DNA of 64,000 bases from Cronobacter turicensis z3032 (GCA_000027065.2 FN543093.2:2546074-2610073), one strand, 5' to 3'. Shown: positions 22,047 to 31,063, counted from the first letter of the stretch. Translations and numbers: made by a program. The notes: generated by a model from the sequence alone, not told the origin.

Positions 22047-22118
22047 CTTCTGCCGCGTCATCCCCTCCCGAATATATCTTCCCCGCCAATTCTGTTAGTT
22101 GTATCTTTTGTTGTTAAC

Positions 22119-22137
22119 GATAATAATTCGCATTCTT
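22119..22137. promoter_or_regulatory. Candidate Fur box before the TonB receptor gene
   Basis: GATAATAATTCGCATTCTT matches the 19-base Fur consensus (GATAATGATAATCATTATC) at 13 positions, with both outer hexamers well kept. It lies 61-79 bases before the receptor start, an ordinary distance for iron repression. Confidence 0.55.
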
Positions 22138-22197
22138 TATTACATCTCGTTACGTCCCTGTCACGCAGGGAGCAGCTGGCAACCAGAGAAGATAACA

Positions 22198-24315
22198 ATG
22201 ACCATGGCTTTAACCCTGAAACGCTCCGCAGCGCTGTGCGCGCTGGCGCTGGCCGCGCCTCACGCCACGTTCGCCGAAGAGACTATCACCGTAAGCGCCG
22301 CTCCCGCGCAAACCGCCGCCTCGCCCACCGAAGGCTATACGGTAAAAAGCAGTACGGGCGCGACCAAAACCGATCAGCCGCTGATCACCACCGCGCAGTC
22401 AGTTTCCGTGGTCACCCGCCAGCAGATGGAGGATCAGGGGGCCAGCACCTTTACGCAGGCGCTCAACTACACGCCTGGCGTCTTCTCTAATGTTGGCGGC
22501 GGCGCGACCCGCTTTGACGCGCTGGCGCTACGCGGTTTTCACGGCGGCGACGTGGACAATATCTTCCTCGACGGCATGCGGCTTATGAGCGACGGGGGCA
22601 GCCATAACGTGCTGCAAATCGATCCGTGGTTTATTGAGCGCGTGGATATTATCAAAGGCCCGTCTTCCGCCCTTTACGGCCAGACCATTCCGGGCGGGCT
22701 GGTGAATCTCACCGCTAAGCGTCCGCAGTTCGATTCCGAAGGTCACTTCCGTCTCTCCGCCGGTACGCAGAATACGAAAAGCGCGGCGTTTGATTACACG
22801 GACGCGATTAACGATCAGTGGGCCTATCGCATTATCGGTATCACCCGCAACACCGATACGCAGTACGACAACACGCGCGAGGAGCGCTACGCCATTTCGC
22901 CTTCTCTGCTCTGGCAGCCGGACAGCGATACCAGCCTGCTGCTGCGCGCCTATCTGCAAAAAGATCCGTCCGGCGGTTATCACGGCTCGTCGCCCGCCGA
23001 AGGCTCGCTCTACGCCCACAATGGCCGCAAAGTCAGCCCGAGCTATAACGAAGGCGATCCGGGCGATGGTTATCAGCGCCGCGAGCAGATTTACAGCGCG
23101 GAGTTTGATCACCGCTTTAACGAGACCTGGTCAGTACACTCCAGCGGCAGTTATACCCACAGCAACGCCTCGCTGGCTCAGGTTTACCAGAATGGCTGGA
23201 TTGGCGACACCAACACCCTTTCCCGCGGTTATGTCGGGTATCAGGAGTCGCTGAACGCCTGGTCAACCGACAACCGTTTGCAGGCCGATTTCGCCACGGG
23301 CGAGGTGAATCACACGGCCGTGCTGGGGGCGGAATATCATCGCTTCCGTAATGACATTCAGGGCGCTTATGGCACCGCCGCGCCGTATAACCCGTTCACC
23401 GGCTATACACCGCAGACCGGTCACGTCATCACCTCGACCAACGACTTTAACCGTCGTTACTACCAGACCGGCGTCTATTTGCAGGATGAGATGACCTGGA
23501 ATCGCTGGCACGCCACGCTTTCCGGGCGTTATGACCGTATTGTGGCGAAACAGGTCAGCGACACTGCGGGTACGACGATTCGCCGCTCGGATGACCACGT
23601 GGGCGGTCGCGCCTCGCTGCTCTACGCCTTTGAAAACGGCCTGTCGCCGTATATCAGCTACAGCCAGGCGATTACGCCGTCGATTCTGTATGACGCGCGC
23701 GGCGATATGCTGAAGCCGAGCACCTCTGAACAGTATGAAGGCGGCCTGAAATATCAGCCGCCGGGCACGTCGGATATGTACACCATTGCCCTCTACGATC
23801 TGAAGCAGAAAGATGTCTCCCAGCGCGATGAGAACATCGCCACCTCCAGCTACCAGGCGGTCGGCAACGTGAAATCGCAGGGCGTGGAGATTGAAGCGCG
23901 CAACCAGTTGACGCCGCGTCTGAGCACCATTGCGGGCTACACCTGGAATCGCGTGCGTTTTGAAGATTCTCTCGGCGGGAAAGATGGCAATACGCCGCTG
24001 CTGACGCCGGATCAGATGGCGTCGTTCTGGGCGCATTATCAGTTTGATTACGGTATCAGCGCGGGCGCGGGCGTGCGTTACATCGGCAAACAGTGGGCGG
24101 ACGACCAGGACACCCGCCGCGTCGCTTCCGTAACGCTGGTGGATGCGATGGTGAAAGCCGATCTCGGCGCGTGGAACAGCGCGCTGAAAGGCGCATTTGT
24201 ACAGGTGACGGCCAATAACCTGACCGATCGCGACTATATCTCCGGCTGCTATACCACTAACTGCTACTGGGGCGCGGAGCGGAGCGTGACCGCTACAGTC
24301 GGCTACGATTTCTGA
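22198..24315 (+). CDS. TonB-dependent siderophore receptor (FhuA/FoxA-like)
   Basis: This 705-residue outer-membrane receptor has a signal peptide (to about residue 26), a TonB-box-like ETITVSAAP at the mature N terminus, a plug domain (VSVVTRQQMEDQGASTFTQA, then IKGPSSALYGQTIPGGLVNL) and a 22-strand barrel ending in the terminal aromatic YDF. The C-terminal region NLTDRDYISGCYTTNCYWGA, with a Cys pair, recalls hydroxamate siderophore receptors such as FoxA and FhuA. The exact ligand is not established. ATG 22198 follows AGAAGATAAC and begins the signal peptide; an upstream frame extension is rejected. It is monocistronic and probably Fur-repressed. Confidence 0.9.
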   Translation: MTMALTLKRSAALCALALAAPHATFAEETITVSAAPAQTAASPTEGYTVKSSTGATKTDQPLITTAQSVSVVTRQQMEDQGASTFTQALNYTPGVFSNVGGGATRFDALALRGFHGGDVDNIFLDGMRLMSDGGSHNVLQIDPWFIERVDIIKGPSSALYGQTIPGGLVNLTAKRPQFDSEGHFRLSAGTQNTKSAAFDYTDAINDQWAYRIIGITRNTDTQYDNTREERYAISPSLLWQPDSDTSLLLRAYLQKDPSGGYHGSSPAEGSLYAHNGRKVSPSYNEGDPGDGYQRREQIYSAEFDHRFNETWSVHSSGSYTHSNASLAQVYQNGWIGDTNTLSRGYVGYQESLNAWSTDNRLQADFATGEVNHTAVLGAEYHRFRNDIQGAYGTAAPYNPFTGYTPQTGHVITSTNDFNRRYYQTGVYLQDEMTWNRWHATLSGRYDRIVAKQVSDTAGTTIRRSDDHVGGRASLLYAFENGLSPYISYSQAITPSILYDARGDMLKPSTSEQYEGGLKYQPPGTSDMYTIALYDLKQKDVSQRDENIATSSYQAVGNVKSQGVEIEARNQLTPRLSTIAGYTWNRVRFEDSLGGKDGNTPLLTPDQMASFWAHYQFDYGISAGAGVRYIGKQWADDQDTRRVASVTLVDAMVKADLGAWNSALKGAFVQVTANNLTDRDYISGCYTTNCYWGAERSVTATVGYDF

Positions 24316-24324
24316 TTCAGACGT

Positions 24325-24352
24325 AAAAAAACGGCCCCGCGGGGCCGTTTTC
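24325..24352. terminator. Bidirectional terminator between the TonB receptor and ymgE
   Basis: ACGGCCCC / GGGGCCGT has a T run on the + side and an A run on the other, so it can end transcription both from the receptor (+) and from ymgE (-). Confidence 0.88.
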
Positions 24353-24366
24353 TCTGGCTGATTCAG

Positions 24367-24390
24367 ACGGTCCGCAGGGACCGTTTTTTA
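24367..24390 (+). terminator. Second terminator hairpin before ymgE stop
   Basis: ACGGTCC / GGACCGT with a six-T run stands directly after the first hairpin and touches the ymgE stop. The bases before both hairpins repeat (TGATTCAGACG), which suggests a small duplication of the terminator unit. Confidence 0.75.
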
Positions 24391-24642
24391 ATCCCTGCGT
24401 AGCATGCGGAAAATCAGCAACACCACAATGGCGCCGACCACCGCCACCAGGAAGCTCGGCAGGTTAAAGCCCGTCACACTGCCGCCAATCCCGAAGAACG
24501 TCGCCAGCCAGCCGCCGACCACCGCACCGACAATACCGAGCACGCAGGTCAGAATAAAACCGCCGCCGTCACGGCCCGGCATGATCAGTTTGGCGATGAT
24601 GCCCGCAATAAGTCCAAATACGATCCATGACAAAATACCCAT
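24388..24642 (-). CDS. ymgE: GlsB/YeaQ/YmgE-family stress membrane protein
   Basis: This 84-residue protein is nearly the same as E. coli YmgE: three glycine-rich membrane segments with the signature LIAGIIAKLIMPGRDGGGF (about residues 10-28) and a basic RMLRRD tail. The family is called transglycosylase-associated, but its role in the membrane is not established. ATG 24642 matches the homologue; a GTG three codons upstream is an alternative start. The order ymgE-ycgR-emtA-ldcA is the same as in E. coli. Confidence 0.92.
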   Translation of the reverse strand: MGILSWIVFGLIAGIIAKLIMPGRDGGGFILTCVLGIVGAVVGGWLATFFGIGGSVTGFNLPSFLVAVVGAIVVLLIFRMLRRD

Positions 24643-24790
24643 AGTCTCCACCCTCTTGGTTAAGTCTCACTGAATGGTCTGGCGCAAAGCGCGACAAACC
24701 GAAGTGGTTCAAGTATAGGTAATAAAAAAACATTCTTCCGGTAAGCTCGGATTATCCTCATACTGAAATAAATATATTTTAGGATAAATC

Positions 24791-24817
24791 TTAAGTTTCG
24801 GACGAGCGGGCCGATAA
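24791..24817 (+). promoter_or_regulatory. Sigma-28 (FliA) promoter of ycgR
   Basis: TTAAGTTT, an 11-base spacer and a perfect GCCGATAA match the FliA consensus TAAAGTTT-N11-GCCGATAA at 15 of 16 positions. It stands 43 bases before the ycgR start. E. coli and Salmonella ycgR are class-3 flagellar genes, which agrees. Confidence 0.9.
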
Positions 24818-24859
24818 CCGTCCACATCTCTCTGTCAGTCATCTGAGGAATCACGCGAC

Positions 24860-25591
24860 GTGAGCAATTACAGTGAGCAGTTTCTGAAGCAAAATCCGCT
24901 GGCCGTGCTGGGGATTTTACGCGACTTGCAAAAAAGCCAGGCGCCGATCCGCCTCTCCTGGGGTGGCTGGCAGTTTATCAGCCGTATTCTTGAGGCGTCG
25001 CCGGAACAGCTGGTGCTGGATTTCGGCAGCCAGACGGGCGAAAACCAGGCCGTGCAAAAAGCGAAAAATATCCAGTTCAGCGCTGAAGCCCAGGGCGCGA
25101 AGGTGGAGTTTAATCTGCCTGCGCTGAACGTCGGGGAGTTTCAGGATCTGCCTGCCTTTGTCGCCCCGCTGCCGGAAGCCGTCTGGTTTGTGCAGCGCCG
25201 CGAGCATTTTCGCATCACGGCGCCGGTGCAGCCGCAATTTTACAGCCTGGCGCGGATGCCGGACGGCAAACTGTTTCGCGGCCGCCTGCAGGATCTGTCG
25301 CTCGGCGGCATGGGAACGCTGCTGGAAGGCGCTTTGCCGGAAGGGCTGGAAGCGGGTATGCAGTTCTCGCCGCTGGAGCTTGATCTGCTGGAGTGGGGAA
25401 AATTTCGCGTCGACGCGCAGCTGTTAACCATCAGCGAGCGCAAAGTGGTGGACAGTAAAAACGAGACCATCGCCACGCCGCGCCTGAGCTTTCGCTTCTT
25501 AAACGTAAGCCCGGGCACTGAGCGCGAGCTCCAGCGCATTATCTTCGCGCTGGAGCGTATCGCCCGGGAAAAAGCCAGCCGGGTGCGCTGA
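24860..25591 (+). CDS. ycgR: Flagellar brake protein YcgR (c-di-GMP receptor)
   Basis: YcgR binds cyclic-di-GMP and slows the flagellar motor by contacting the stator/rotor. The 243-residue protein has the YcgR N-terminal domain (about 1-110) and a C-terminal PilZ domain with the c-di-GMP motif RRREHFR (about residues 112-118) and DLSLGGMG (about 148-155). A GTG start at 24860 gives the E. coli N terminus (SNYSEQFLKQNPLAVLG). It is driven by a near-perfect sigma-28 promoter, so it is made late in flagellar assembly. It converges with emtA with no gap. Confidence 0.96.
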   Translation: MSNYSEQFLKQNPLAVLGILRDLQKSQAPIRLSWGGWQFISRILEASPEQLVLDFGSQTGENQAVQKAKNIQFSAEAQGAKVEFNLPALNVGEFQDLPAFVAPLPEAVWFVQRREHFRITAPVQPQFYSLARMPDGKLFRGRLQDLSLGGMGTLLEGALPEGLEAGMQFSPLELDLLEWGKFRVDAQLLTISERKVVDSKNETIATPRLSFRFLNVSPGTERELQRIIFALERIAREKASRVR

Positions 25592-26203
25592 TTACATGGC
25601 GTTCATCGCCTGCTGCACTTTCCAGATATAACGCGGGGCCTGCGGCGCCGGATGATTTTTCGCGACATGTTCGACAAATTCATCCGGGCTCAGGTCGTTA
25701 ATCTTCTCAATCGCCGCTTTGCGATCGGAGGAGAAGGTGCGCAGCAGCGCGCCCGCGCCATTCACATAAGAGACCACCAGCGCATACTGCATGGTTTCCG
25801 GCGCTTCGATGCCTTTCAGCACGCCGTGCTCAAGAATGCTTAAATACGCAGTGCCGAGCGAAATGTTGCGCTCCGGGTTTTTCAGCTCGTTGGATGTCGG
25901 CTGACCGCTCCAGCCCATATAACGGTAGACTTCGCGCCCGGCGGTGGACGCTTTAATCTGCATCAGGCCAACGGCGTTGGATTTACTCACGAGAGTCGGG
26001 TTGCCGCCGGACTCCACCGCGATAATCGCCGTCACCAGACGCGGGCTCACGCCCCAGGCGTTGCCGGCTTTTTCGGTAATCGGCATCCACTGCATTGCGC
26101 GTTTCACCGGCACCTCTGGGTTCCAGGGCGGGTTTTTATAATCCGGCGTGGAAGAACACCCGGCGAGGAACACCACTAACCACATCAACCATCTTAATTT
26201 CAC
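25592..26203 (-). CDS. emtA: Membrane-bound endo-type lytic transglycosylase A
   Basis: EmtA cleaves peptidoglycan glycan strands internally, forming 1,6-anhydromuramyl ends. The 203-residue lipoprotein has a short signal with lipobox LAGC (Cys16) and the SLT domain with catalytic Glu in [12 protein letters not shown] (about residues 62-73), then [10 protein letters not shown] and the later AYLSILE. Its length equals that of E. coli EmtA. It is divergent from ldcA, another murein enzyme, and abuts ycgR. Confidence 0.95.
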   Translation of the reverse strand: MKLRWLMWLVVFLAGCSSTPDYKNPPWNPEVPVKRAMQWMPITEKAGNAWGVSPRLVTAIIAVESGGNPTLVSKSNAVGLMQIKASTAGREVYRYMGWSGQPTSNELKNPERNISLGTAYLSILEHGVLKGIEAPETMQYALVVSYVNGAGALLRTFSSDRKAAIEKINDLSPDEFVEHVAKNHPAPQAPRYIWKVQQAMNAM

Positions 26204-26332
26204 GCAACTTTCCTTTCGATATCAGTGCTAAACGACGCATCACGCCGGGAGGCCGCGCAGGCATCCGGATGACAACCGCTAAGGTTAGCGGCATGATAGC
26301 GGTTTCGCCTGGTATGTCAGCAAGGATTTGTT

Positions 26333-27271
26333 ATGGTCTCTGTTCATCTCATCGCCCCGTCGGGTTACTGCATTAATCAGGACGCCGCCTGGCGCGGGGT
26401 GCGCCGTCTGGAAGATGCCGGAATAACGGTAAAAAATCAGCAGGTTATCACACGCCGGATGCAGCGTTTCGCCGGGTGTGACGATGAGCGTCTTGGCGAT
26501 TTACAGACCTTAAGCGCATTGTCTGAAAATACCCCGATCGTGATGCCGGTACGCGGCGGCTACGGGATGACACGCCTGCTGGAGCGCTTTGATCCGCAGC
26601 CCTTAATCGCCCGCCAGCGGGAAAATCCGCTGCTGATTTGCGGCCACAGCGATTTCACGGCGCTACAGATGCTCCTGCTGGCCCGCAGCAATACGGTGAC
26701 GTTCAGCGGGCCGATGCTGGCCGGTAATTTCGGCGCGCCGGAGATGAACGATTTTACCTGGCGACACTTCTGGCAGGCGCTGACCGAACCGCAATTTACG
26801 CTGGCGTGGCGCAGCGACGGCGCGCCCTGCGAAACCGCAGGCACCGTCTGGGGCGGTAATCTGGCGATGCTGGCGTCCATCACCGGTACGCCGTGGATGC
26901 CGGTCATTGAGGGCGGCATTCTGGTGGTGGAAGACATCAATGAACACCCGTTCCGCGTTGAACGTATGTTACTGCAACTGCACGCCGCCGGAATTCTGGC
27001 GCGCCAGAAAGCGCTTATCCTGGGGAGCTTCACCGCCGCCGCCGTCAACGATTACGACGACGGTTATAATCTTGAGAGCGTTGCCGCCCTTCTGCGCGAG
27101 CGGCTCGCGATCCCGGTGCTGACCGGCCTTGCGTTCGGCCATGAGCAGGAGACCGTCACGCTGCCGCTCGGCGCGCATGGCGAACTGCGCCACGATGGCG
27201 AACGCGCGCAGCTGCGCCTCAGCGGTCATCCGGTGTTGCCTGTTGCGGCGGCAAAGGGGTTTATGAGGTGA
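26333..27271 (+). CDS. ldcA: Murein tetrapeptide L,D-carboxypeptidase
   Basis: LdcA removes the terminal D-Ala from muropeptide tetrapeptides in the cytosol during murein recycling. The 312-residue protein, a serine peptidase of the S66 family, shows the nucleophile region ICGHSDFTALQ (Ser near 107), VRGGYGMTRLL, ILVVEDINEHPFRVERMLLQ with the Glu, and GLAFGHEQETVTLPLGAHGE with the His. An ATG at 26333 fits the homologue N terminus (HLIAPSGYCI). It is divergent from emtA. In E. coli it is followed by cvrA; here about 6.5 kb of accessory DNA intervenes. Confidence 0.95.
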   Translation: MVSVHLIAPSGYCINQDAAWRGVRRLEDAGITVKNQQVITRRMQRFAGCDDERLGDLQTLSALSENTPIVMPVRGGYGMTRLLERFDPQPLIARQRENPLLICGHSDFTALQMLLLARSNTVTFSGPMLAGNFGAPEMNDFTWRHFWQALTEPQFTLAWRSDGAPCETAGTVWGGNLAMLASITGTPWMPVIEGGILVVEDINEHPFRVERMLLQLHAAGILARQKALILGSFTAAAVNDYDDGYNLESVAALLRERLAIPVLTGLAFGHEQETVTLPLGAHGELRHDGERAQLRLSGHPVLPVAAAKGFMR

Positions 27272-27279
27272 AGGCTACG

Positions 27280-27302
27280 CCTGAGCAACCAGACTGCTCA
27301 GG
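27280..27302 (+). other. Hairpin after ldcA
   Basis: CCTGAGCA and TGCTCAGG form a perfect 8-bp stem with a seven-base loop, eight bases past the ldcA stop. No T run follows, so intrinsic termination is uncertain. It marks the left edge of the accessory block. Confidence 0.45.
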
Positions 27303-27419
27303 GTAAAATGGTGAGCGTGCTGTTTAAGCGGGCCCTGGCGCGGAAAGCGGACGCTGGCCCTGCTGCTATTTTATAAAACAGGGCGCATTAACCTGTTGCT
27401 GCCAACTGTGTCATACGCC

Positions 27420-27956
27420 TTATTTTGCAGGTACCGGGTATCTCAACGCTATCTCAGGCGCATCAGCTAAATGTCTGCCTGAGCGGGCCATCAAGTATCC
27501 GGCAATCTCTTCGGCGCTGAGATCAACCTCTGACATTTCAGGGTCCTGGAACCAGCTATCCGGCCAAAAAATCAAATCGGATGGATTAGCGTCAAAATTG
27601 CTCTCAAGTAATGAAATCGCGAAGTCTTGTTCAGACTCTTTGCCCTCACATTCACAGATGAACGTGATGGTTTGAATTAACTCGGCCCAGGTAAAGTCCG
27701 GGTAAAATTTCGACAGATTAAAGGCCATCCGGGTAAAATTACTGGCGCTGGTCCAGGAGGAAAAGTCTCTGAAATCAGAAAACGTGCAGGGGCACGCCAC
27801 CGGCTTATTCCATTCGGCCATCATGTTTAACAACATGGGATCATCCTGATCAGCGCCTTCATCAATTTTAGCAAGGATCATTTCCGCTTTTTTTGACAGC
27901 GCATTAATGGTTTTATTGCTGACGTTGGTCGGTCTCATCCTTTCCGGCAATGGCAT
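27420..27956 (-). CDS. Hypothetical acidic protein (178 residues)
   Basis: No family is recognised with confidence. The protein is soluble and acidic, with a Cys pair in KPVACPCTFSDFRDF (about residues 51-65), aromatic-rich stretches such as NPSDLIFWPDSWFQDPEMSE (about 124-143), and no signal peptide or membrane segment. Size, charge and aromatic content resemble bacterial immunity proteins, but no toxin gene is adjacent, so that is only a possibility. ATG 27956 has AAGGAT at good spacing. Codon use is more AT-rich than the backbone, in keeping with acquired DNA. It is transcribed alone on the - strand. Confidence 0.6.
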   Translation of the reverse strand: MPLPERMRPTNVSNKTINALSKKAEMILAKIDEGADQDDPMLLNMMAEWNKPVACPCTFSDFRDFSSWTSASNFTRMAFNLSKFYPDFTWAELIQTITFICECEGKESEQDFAISLLESNFDANPSDLIFWPDSWFQDPEMSEVDLSAEEIAGYLMARSGRHLADAPEIALRYPVPAK

Positions 27957-28097
27957 GGTTTGGATCCTTGTAAAATTAAATGCCCTCTGGCGCTCACCTC
28001 GGGCAGAAAGACAGACGTATAAGAAAACGGGATATCAGCGGAACGCTTCAGCTTTCACTTACAAGCAATATGCCCCAATACGTTCGCCCGCCTGCCC

Positions 28098-28577
28098 TTA
28101 TTCACGTTTGATACTCTTGCTCATATTGATGCCCGTCACTCCAAACCCGCTGGCCTCGTAGACATGGCGTGCTCGCGCATTATCGCCTGCCACGCGAAGC
28201 CTGATCTGCTCAACACCCCTGGCCCGCATTTCATCCTCAAACGCCCGAAGCGCGTCTTTACCCAGTCCCCGCCCCTGGCAGGCGGTGAAAATATGAAAAT
28301 CATAAATGAAAACGGTTTGCATACCGGGATCGGGTTTATACCAGAGGTAACCCGTATGCTTGTGGTTGCTCTCATCTTGCACCAGCAGACACAACAATAC
28401 ATGGCCCGGTGTATTCACGCCTTCGGGAAGCGTGGCGGCAATCTCCTGTTTTGCGCTTGTCAGCGCCTCTTCCTCAGAAAGCCGATAGTTGGCGGCAATT
28501 TCTTGCGCATAATCCGTAATGAAATACTCCAGATAAGCGGGATATTCCTCCTCACGCATAGGGCGAAACGTCAGCAT
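28098..28577 (-). CDS. GNAT-family N-acetyltransferase
   Basis: The 159-residue protein has the acetyl-CoA loop CQGRGLGKDALRAFEDEMRA (about residues 99-118; Q/RxxGxG/A pattern), a preceding beta-strand VFIYDFHIFTA, and the C-terminal HVYEASGFGVTGINMSKSI typical of GNAT enzymes. The N-terminal MLTFRPMREEEYPAYLEYF is the usual opening. Substrate is unknown. It lies alone in the accessory block between ldcA and cvrA, with no clear partner. Confidence 0.85.
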   Translation of the reverse strand: MLTFRPMREEEYPAYLEYFITDYAQEIAANYRLSEEEALTSAKQEIAATLPEGVNTPGHVLLCLLVQDESNHKHTGYLWYKPDPGMQTVFIYDFHIFTACQGRGLGKDALRAFEDEMRARGVEQIRLRVAGDNARARHVYEASGFGVTGINMSKSIKRE

Positions 28578-29448
28578 GGGTGCTCCTTTTTTTCTCAGCA
28601 GAGCGGTCGCATCGTTTTCTCAGAGCAACCGCCGTCTTTCGTTATCGGTTGTCACAATAAAGCTTCCCGCTAACGCTGTCAGCATAAAAGTCCCCGGCCG
28701 GGGCTTCGGTATGCGCGACAAGCAGCCCCTCTTAATGCTTCGTGGCTCGCCGTAAAAAATGGATAAATCAAACCTTACATTCTCGTAGGGGGCATTCTCT
28801 GCCATGAAAGTAATCCATAATGAAAGCAAACATGTTATTGAATTTATTATTTTTAGCCGTGTCGTTTAATAGCGCTGCATTAACTCAATTGTTTTACTCA
28901 TCTGTAGTCATCAGCTAATGAGGATCATCATGATTCAGTTCTTATTTAAATCTCTCATCACAAACGGAATATTTATGCGCCAACGCAGTTGAATCTGACG
29001 AGTATATATCTCTGCCGTACTGTTTGCCGGTAATGGCCAGGCCAGTTGCTGTACGCGGACGGTAACTGGCAGCGCGTTACAGCGCGGCGCACAGGAGATG
29101 AACTCACTTCATCGTCGCCTGAGGCTGGCCGCGTGAGGAAACGGCGCCTCCCCCGTTTTGCACAGTCAGGGAGAAGATTACCGTCTGATGTCGCTGGCTC
29201 GTAAAGGCTCTCCTTTCATTTTTGGGGCCGCAGAAACGCCGCAACGAATAGACTCTGACAGCGGCGCCTGCCTTTATCGTGAGCTATCCATTTGAAAACA
29301 GCCACAAAACAAAAAAGCCTGAAAGGATATATTCTCCGCCTCCCCTGCTTTTATCAATTTTAGTTAAAGCCAGAAAAAGCCATGCCGATAACTTATCTGT
29401 TTACGGCGCTTCACGCGGCTCTGTCACCTTATTCAGGACGAGGTTTAA
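28578..29448. other. Non-coding or degraded stretch (about 870 bases)
   Basis: No convincing intact gene is seen. At 28820-28918 an ATG opens a 32-codon frame starting MKANMLLNLLFLAVSFNSAA, like a signal peptide, but with no good ribosome site. From about 29000 to 29285 one + frame reads as protein-like pieces broken by stops (including VLFAGNGQASCC and GEDYRLMSLARKGSPFIFGA), which suggests a decayed gene of unknown family. A sigma-28 promoter for the chemoreceptor is at 29365-29391. Confidence 0.4.
29365..29391 (+). promoter_or_regulatory. Sigma-28 (FliA) promoter of the chemoreceptor gene
   Basis: TAAAGCCA, an exact 11-base spacer and a perfect GCCGATAA fit the FliA consensus. It lies 58 bases before the chemoreceptor ATG, which places the accessory receptor in the flagellar regulon. 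Confidence 0.88.
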
Positions 29449-30999
29449 ATGTTCAGGAATTTACCTATCACGAAAAAGTTCTTTTTTGCCTTTGGCGCTG
29501 TTTTAGCTTTGCTGCTGTTATTATGTGCAACGTTCTACAATAACTTTTCCAGCATCGTTAATACCAACGCATGGAACATTCATAGCTGGCGCGTCATTGA
29601 TAAAAGCCGTGGCCTTACTCAAAGTCTGGTGAATATGGAGACCGGTCTGCGCGGCTATGCCATTAATGGTAAAGAGGAAATGCTGGCTCCGTGGAATGCA
29701 GGCAAAGAGGATTTCGGTAAACTCTTGCAGGAAACGAAAGGCTTAACGGCGGATAACGCTGCTCAGCAGACGCGCCTGAATAATTTGCTTAAACAGGAGC
29801 AAGAGTGGCGGGATAAGTTTGTCACTGAACTGCTGGAAAACCGTCGCGCGCTTAATGCCGGAACAATGACGCAGGCAGATTTCAATGCCGCCTTTGAAGC
29901 CAACACGGGCAAGCTGCAGATGGATCAAATGCGTAAAACCATTGATGACATCGTCAACGACGAAAAAAATCTGCTCGGCGAACGCCAGCATTCTGTCGAC
30001 TCCGTTGAAACGAAGACCCAGCTGACCCTGTTTATCGGCGCGCTATTAGGTGTCCTCGTCGCTTCCGCTTTAGGCTATGTCCTTGCCCGCTCCATTACCC
30101 TTCCGCTTGGGGAAGCGGTAAAAGCGGCCCAGGCGATTGCCGCAGGCGATCTTTCTACCCGTCTGGTGGCGCATTCAAAAGATGAAACCGGTGTGTTGAT
30201 CGACACCCTTACCGCCATGCAGGAGCAGCTCAAAAAGGTGGTCGCTGATATTCAGACCGCCGCGTCCTCTATCGACAACGCCTCTAAAGAAGTCGCGATG
30301 GGCAATACCGATCTCTCTGCGCGAACGGAACAGCAGGCCGCCTCGCTGGAAGAGACCTCAGCCAGCATGGAGCAACTGACGGCGACCGTAAGGCAAAACG
30401 CCTCTAACGCGCAAAGCGCCAGCAGCCTGGCGTCCGATGCGTCCGAGGTCGCGAAACAGGGCGGCGACGTGGTGGATAAAGTCGTCGTCACCATGGCGGC
30501 CATTTTTGACAGTTCAAAAAGCGTGGTCGATATTATCGGCACCATTGAAAGCATTGCTTTCCAGACCAATATTCTGGCGCTCAACGCCGCGGTGGAAGCG
30601 GCTCGCGCTGGCGAGCAGGGCCGCGGTTTCGCCGTGGTGGCAAGCGAAGTCCGCGCGCTCGCGCAGCGCAGTTCGACCGCGGCAAAAGAGATTAAAGCGC
30701 TGATTGAAACGTCGAATTACCGCATATCGGAGGGCACCGATCTGGTCGCGCAGGCGGGCAAAACCATGACCGGGATCGTCACGGCGATCGGCAACGTCTC
30801 GACAATTATGTCTGAGATCTATACCGCCTCCGGCGAGCAGGTTAACGGTATTGAGCATGTGGGCATCGCTATCAATCAGATGGATGAAGTGACCCAGCAA
30901 AACGCCGCGCTGGTTCAGGAGGCGGCGGCCGCGGCCGCGTCGCTGGAAGATCAGGCGGCGCAGCTAAACCGCTCGACGGCGATTTTTAAACTCGCCTGA
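29449..30999 (+). CDS. Methyl-accepting chemotaxis protein with CHASE3-like sensor
   Basis: This 516-residue chemoreceptor has TM1 (about 8-29), a helical periplasmic domain with CHASE3 hallmarks ([20 protein letters not shown], about 59-78), TM2 (about 192-214), HAMP (about 214-266) and a signalling domain with the highly conserved hairpin tip [20 protein letters not shown]. The adaptation region includes [20 protein letters not shown]. It ends in [11 protein letters not shown] with no NWETF-type pentapeptide, so it probably depends on other receptors for CheR/CheB. ATG 29449 follows a sigma-28 promoter. Ligand unknown. A stretch near [18 protein letters not shown] departs from the usual receptor helix. 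Confidence 0.93.
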   Translation: MFRNLPITKKFFFAFGAVLALLLLLCATFYNNFSSIVNTNAWNIHSWRVIDKSRGLTQSLVNMETGLRGYAINGKEEMLAPWNAGKEDFGKLLQETKGLTADNAAQQTRLNNLLKQEQEWRDKFVTELLENRRALNAGTMTQADFNAAFEANTGKLQMDQMRKTIDDIVNDEKNLLGERQHSVDSVETKTQLTLFIGALLGVLVASALGYVLARSITLPLGEAVKAAQAIAAGDLSTRLVAHSKDETGVLIDTLTAMQEQLKKVVADIQTAASSIDNASKEVAMGNTDLSARTEQQAASLEETSASMEQLTATVRQNASNAQSASSLASDASEVAKQGGDVVDKVVVTMAAIFDSSKSVVDIIGTIESIAFQTNILALNAAVEAARAGEQGRGFAVVASEVRALAQRSSTAAKEIKALIETSNYRISEGTDLVAQAGKTMTGIVTAIGNVSTIMSEIYTASGEQVNGIEHVGIAINQMDEVTQQNAALVQEAAAAAASLEDQAAQLNRSTAIFKLA

Positions 31000-31018
31000 T
31001 ACACGCAACGGGATAAGG

Positions 31019-31052
31019 TTGATGTCCGCTTCCTTCACGAAGCGGACATCAA
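31019..31052. repeat. Perfect 14-bp inverted repeat between convergent genes
   Basis: TTGATGTCCGCTTC and its exact reverse complement are separated by six bases, 20 bases past the chemoreceptor stop and 11 before the DUF1330 stop. No T run follows on the + strand. It probably forms a strong 3'-end hairpin for one or both transcripts. Confidence 0.7.
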
Positions 31053-31063
31053 CGCTCAGCAGA

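Noticed and set aside
28620..28829. Possible 69-residue gene on the - strand
   Set aside because: The reading has no ribosome site, no family resemblance and no conserved-looking pattern; it is more likely chance open frame in a degraded region.
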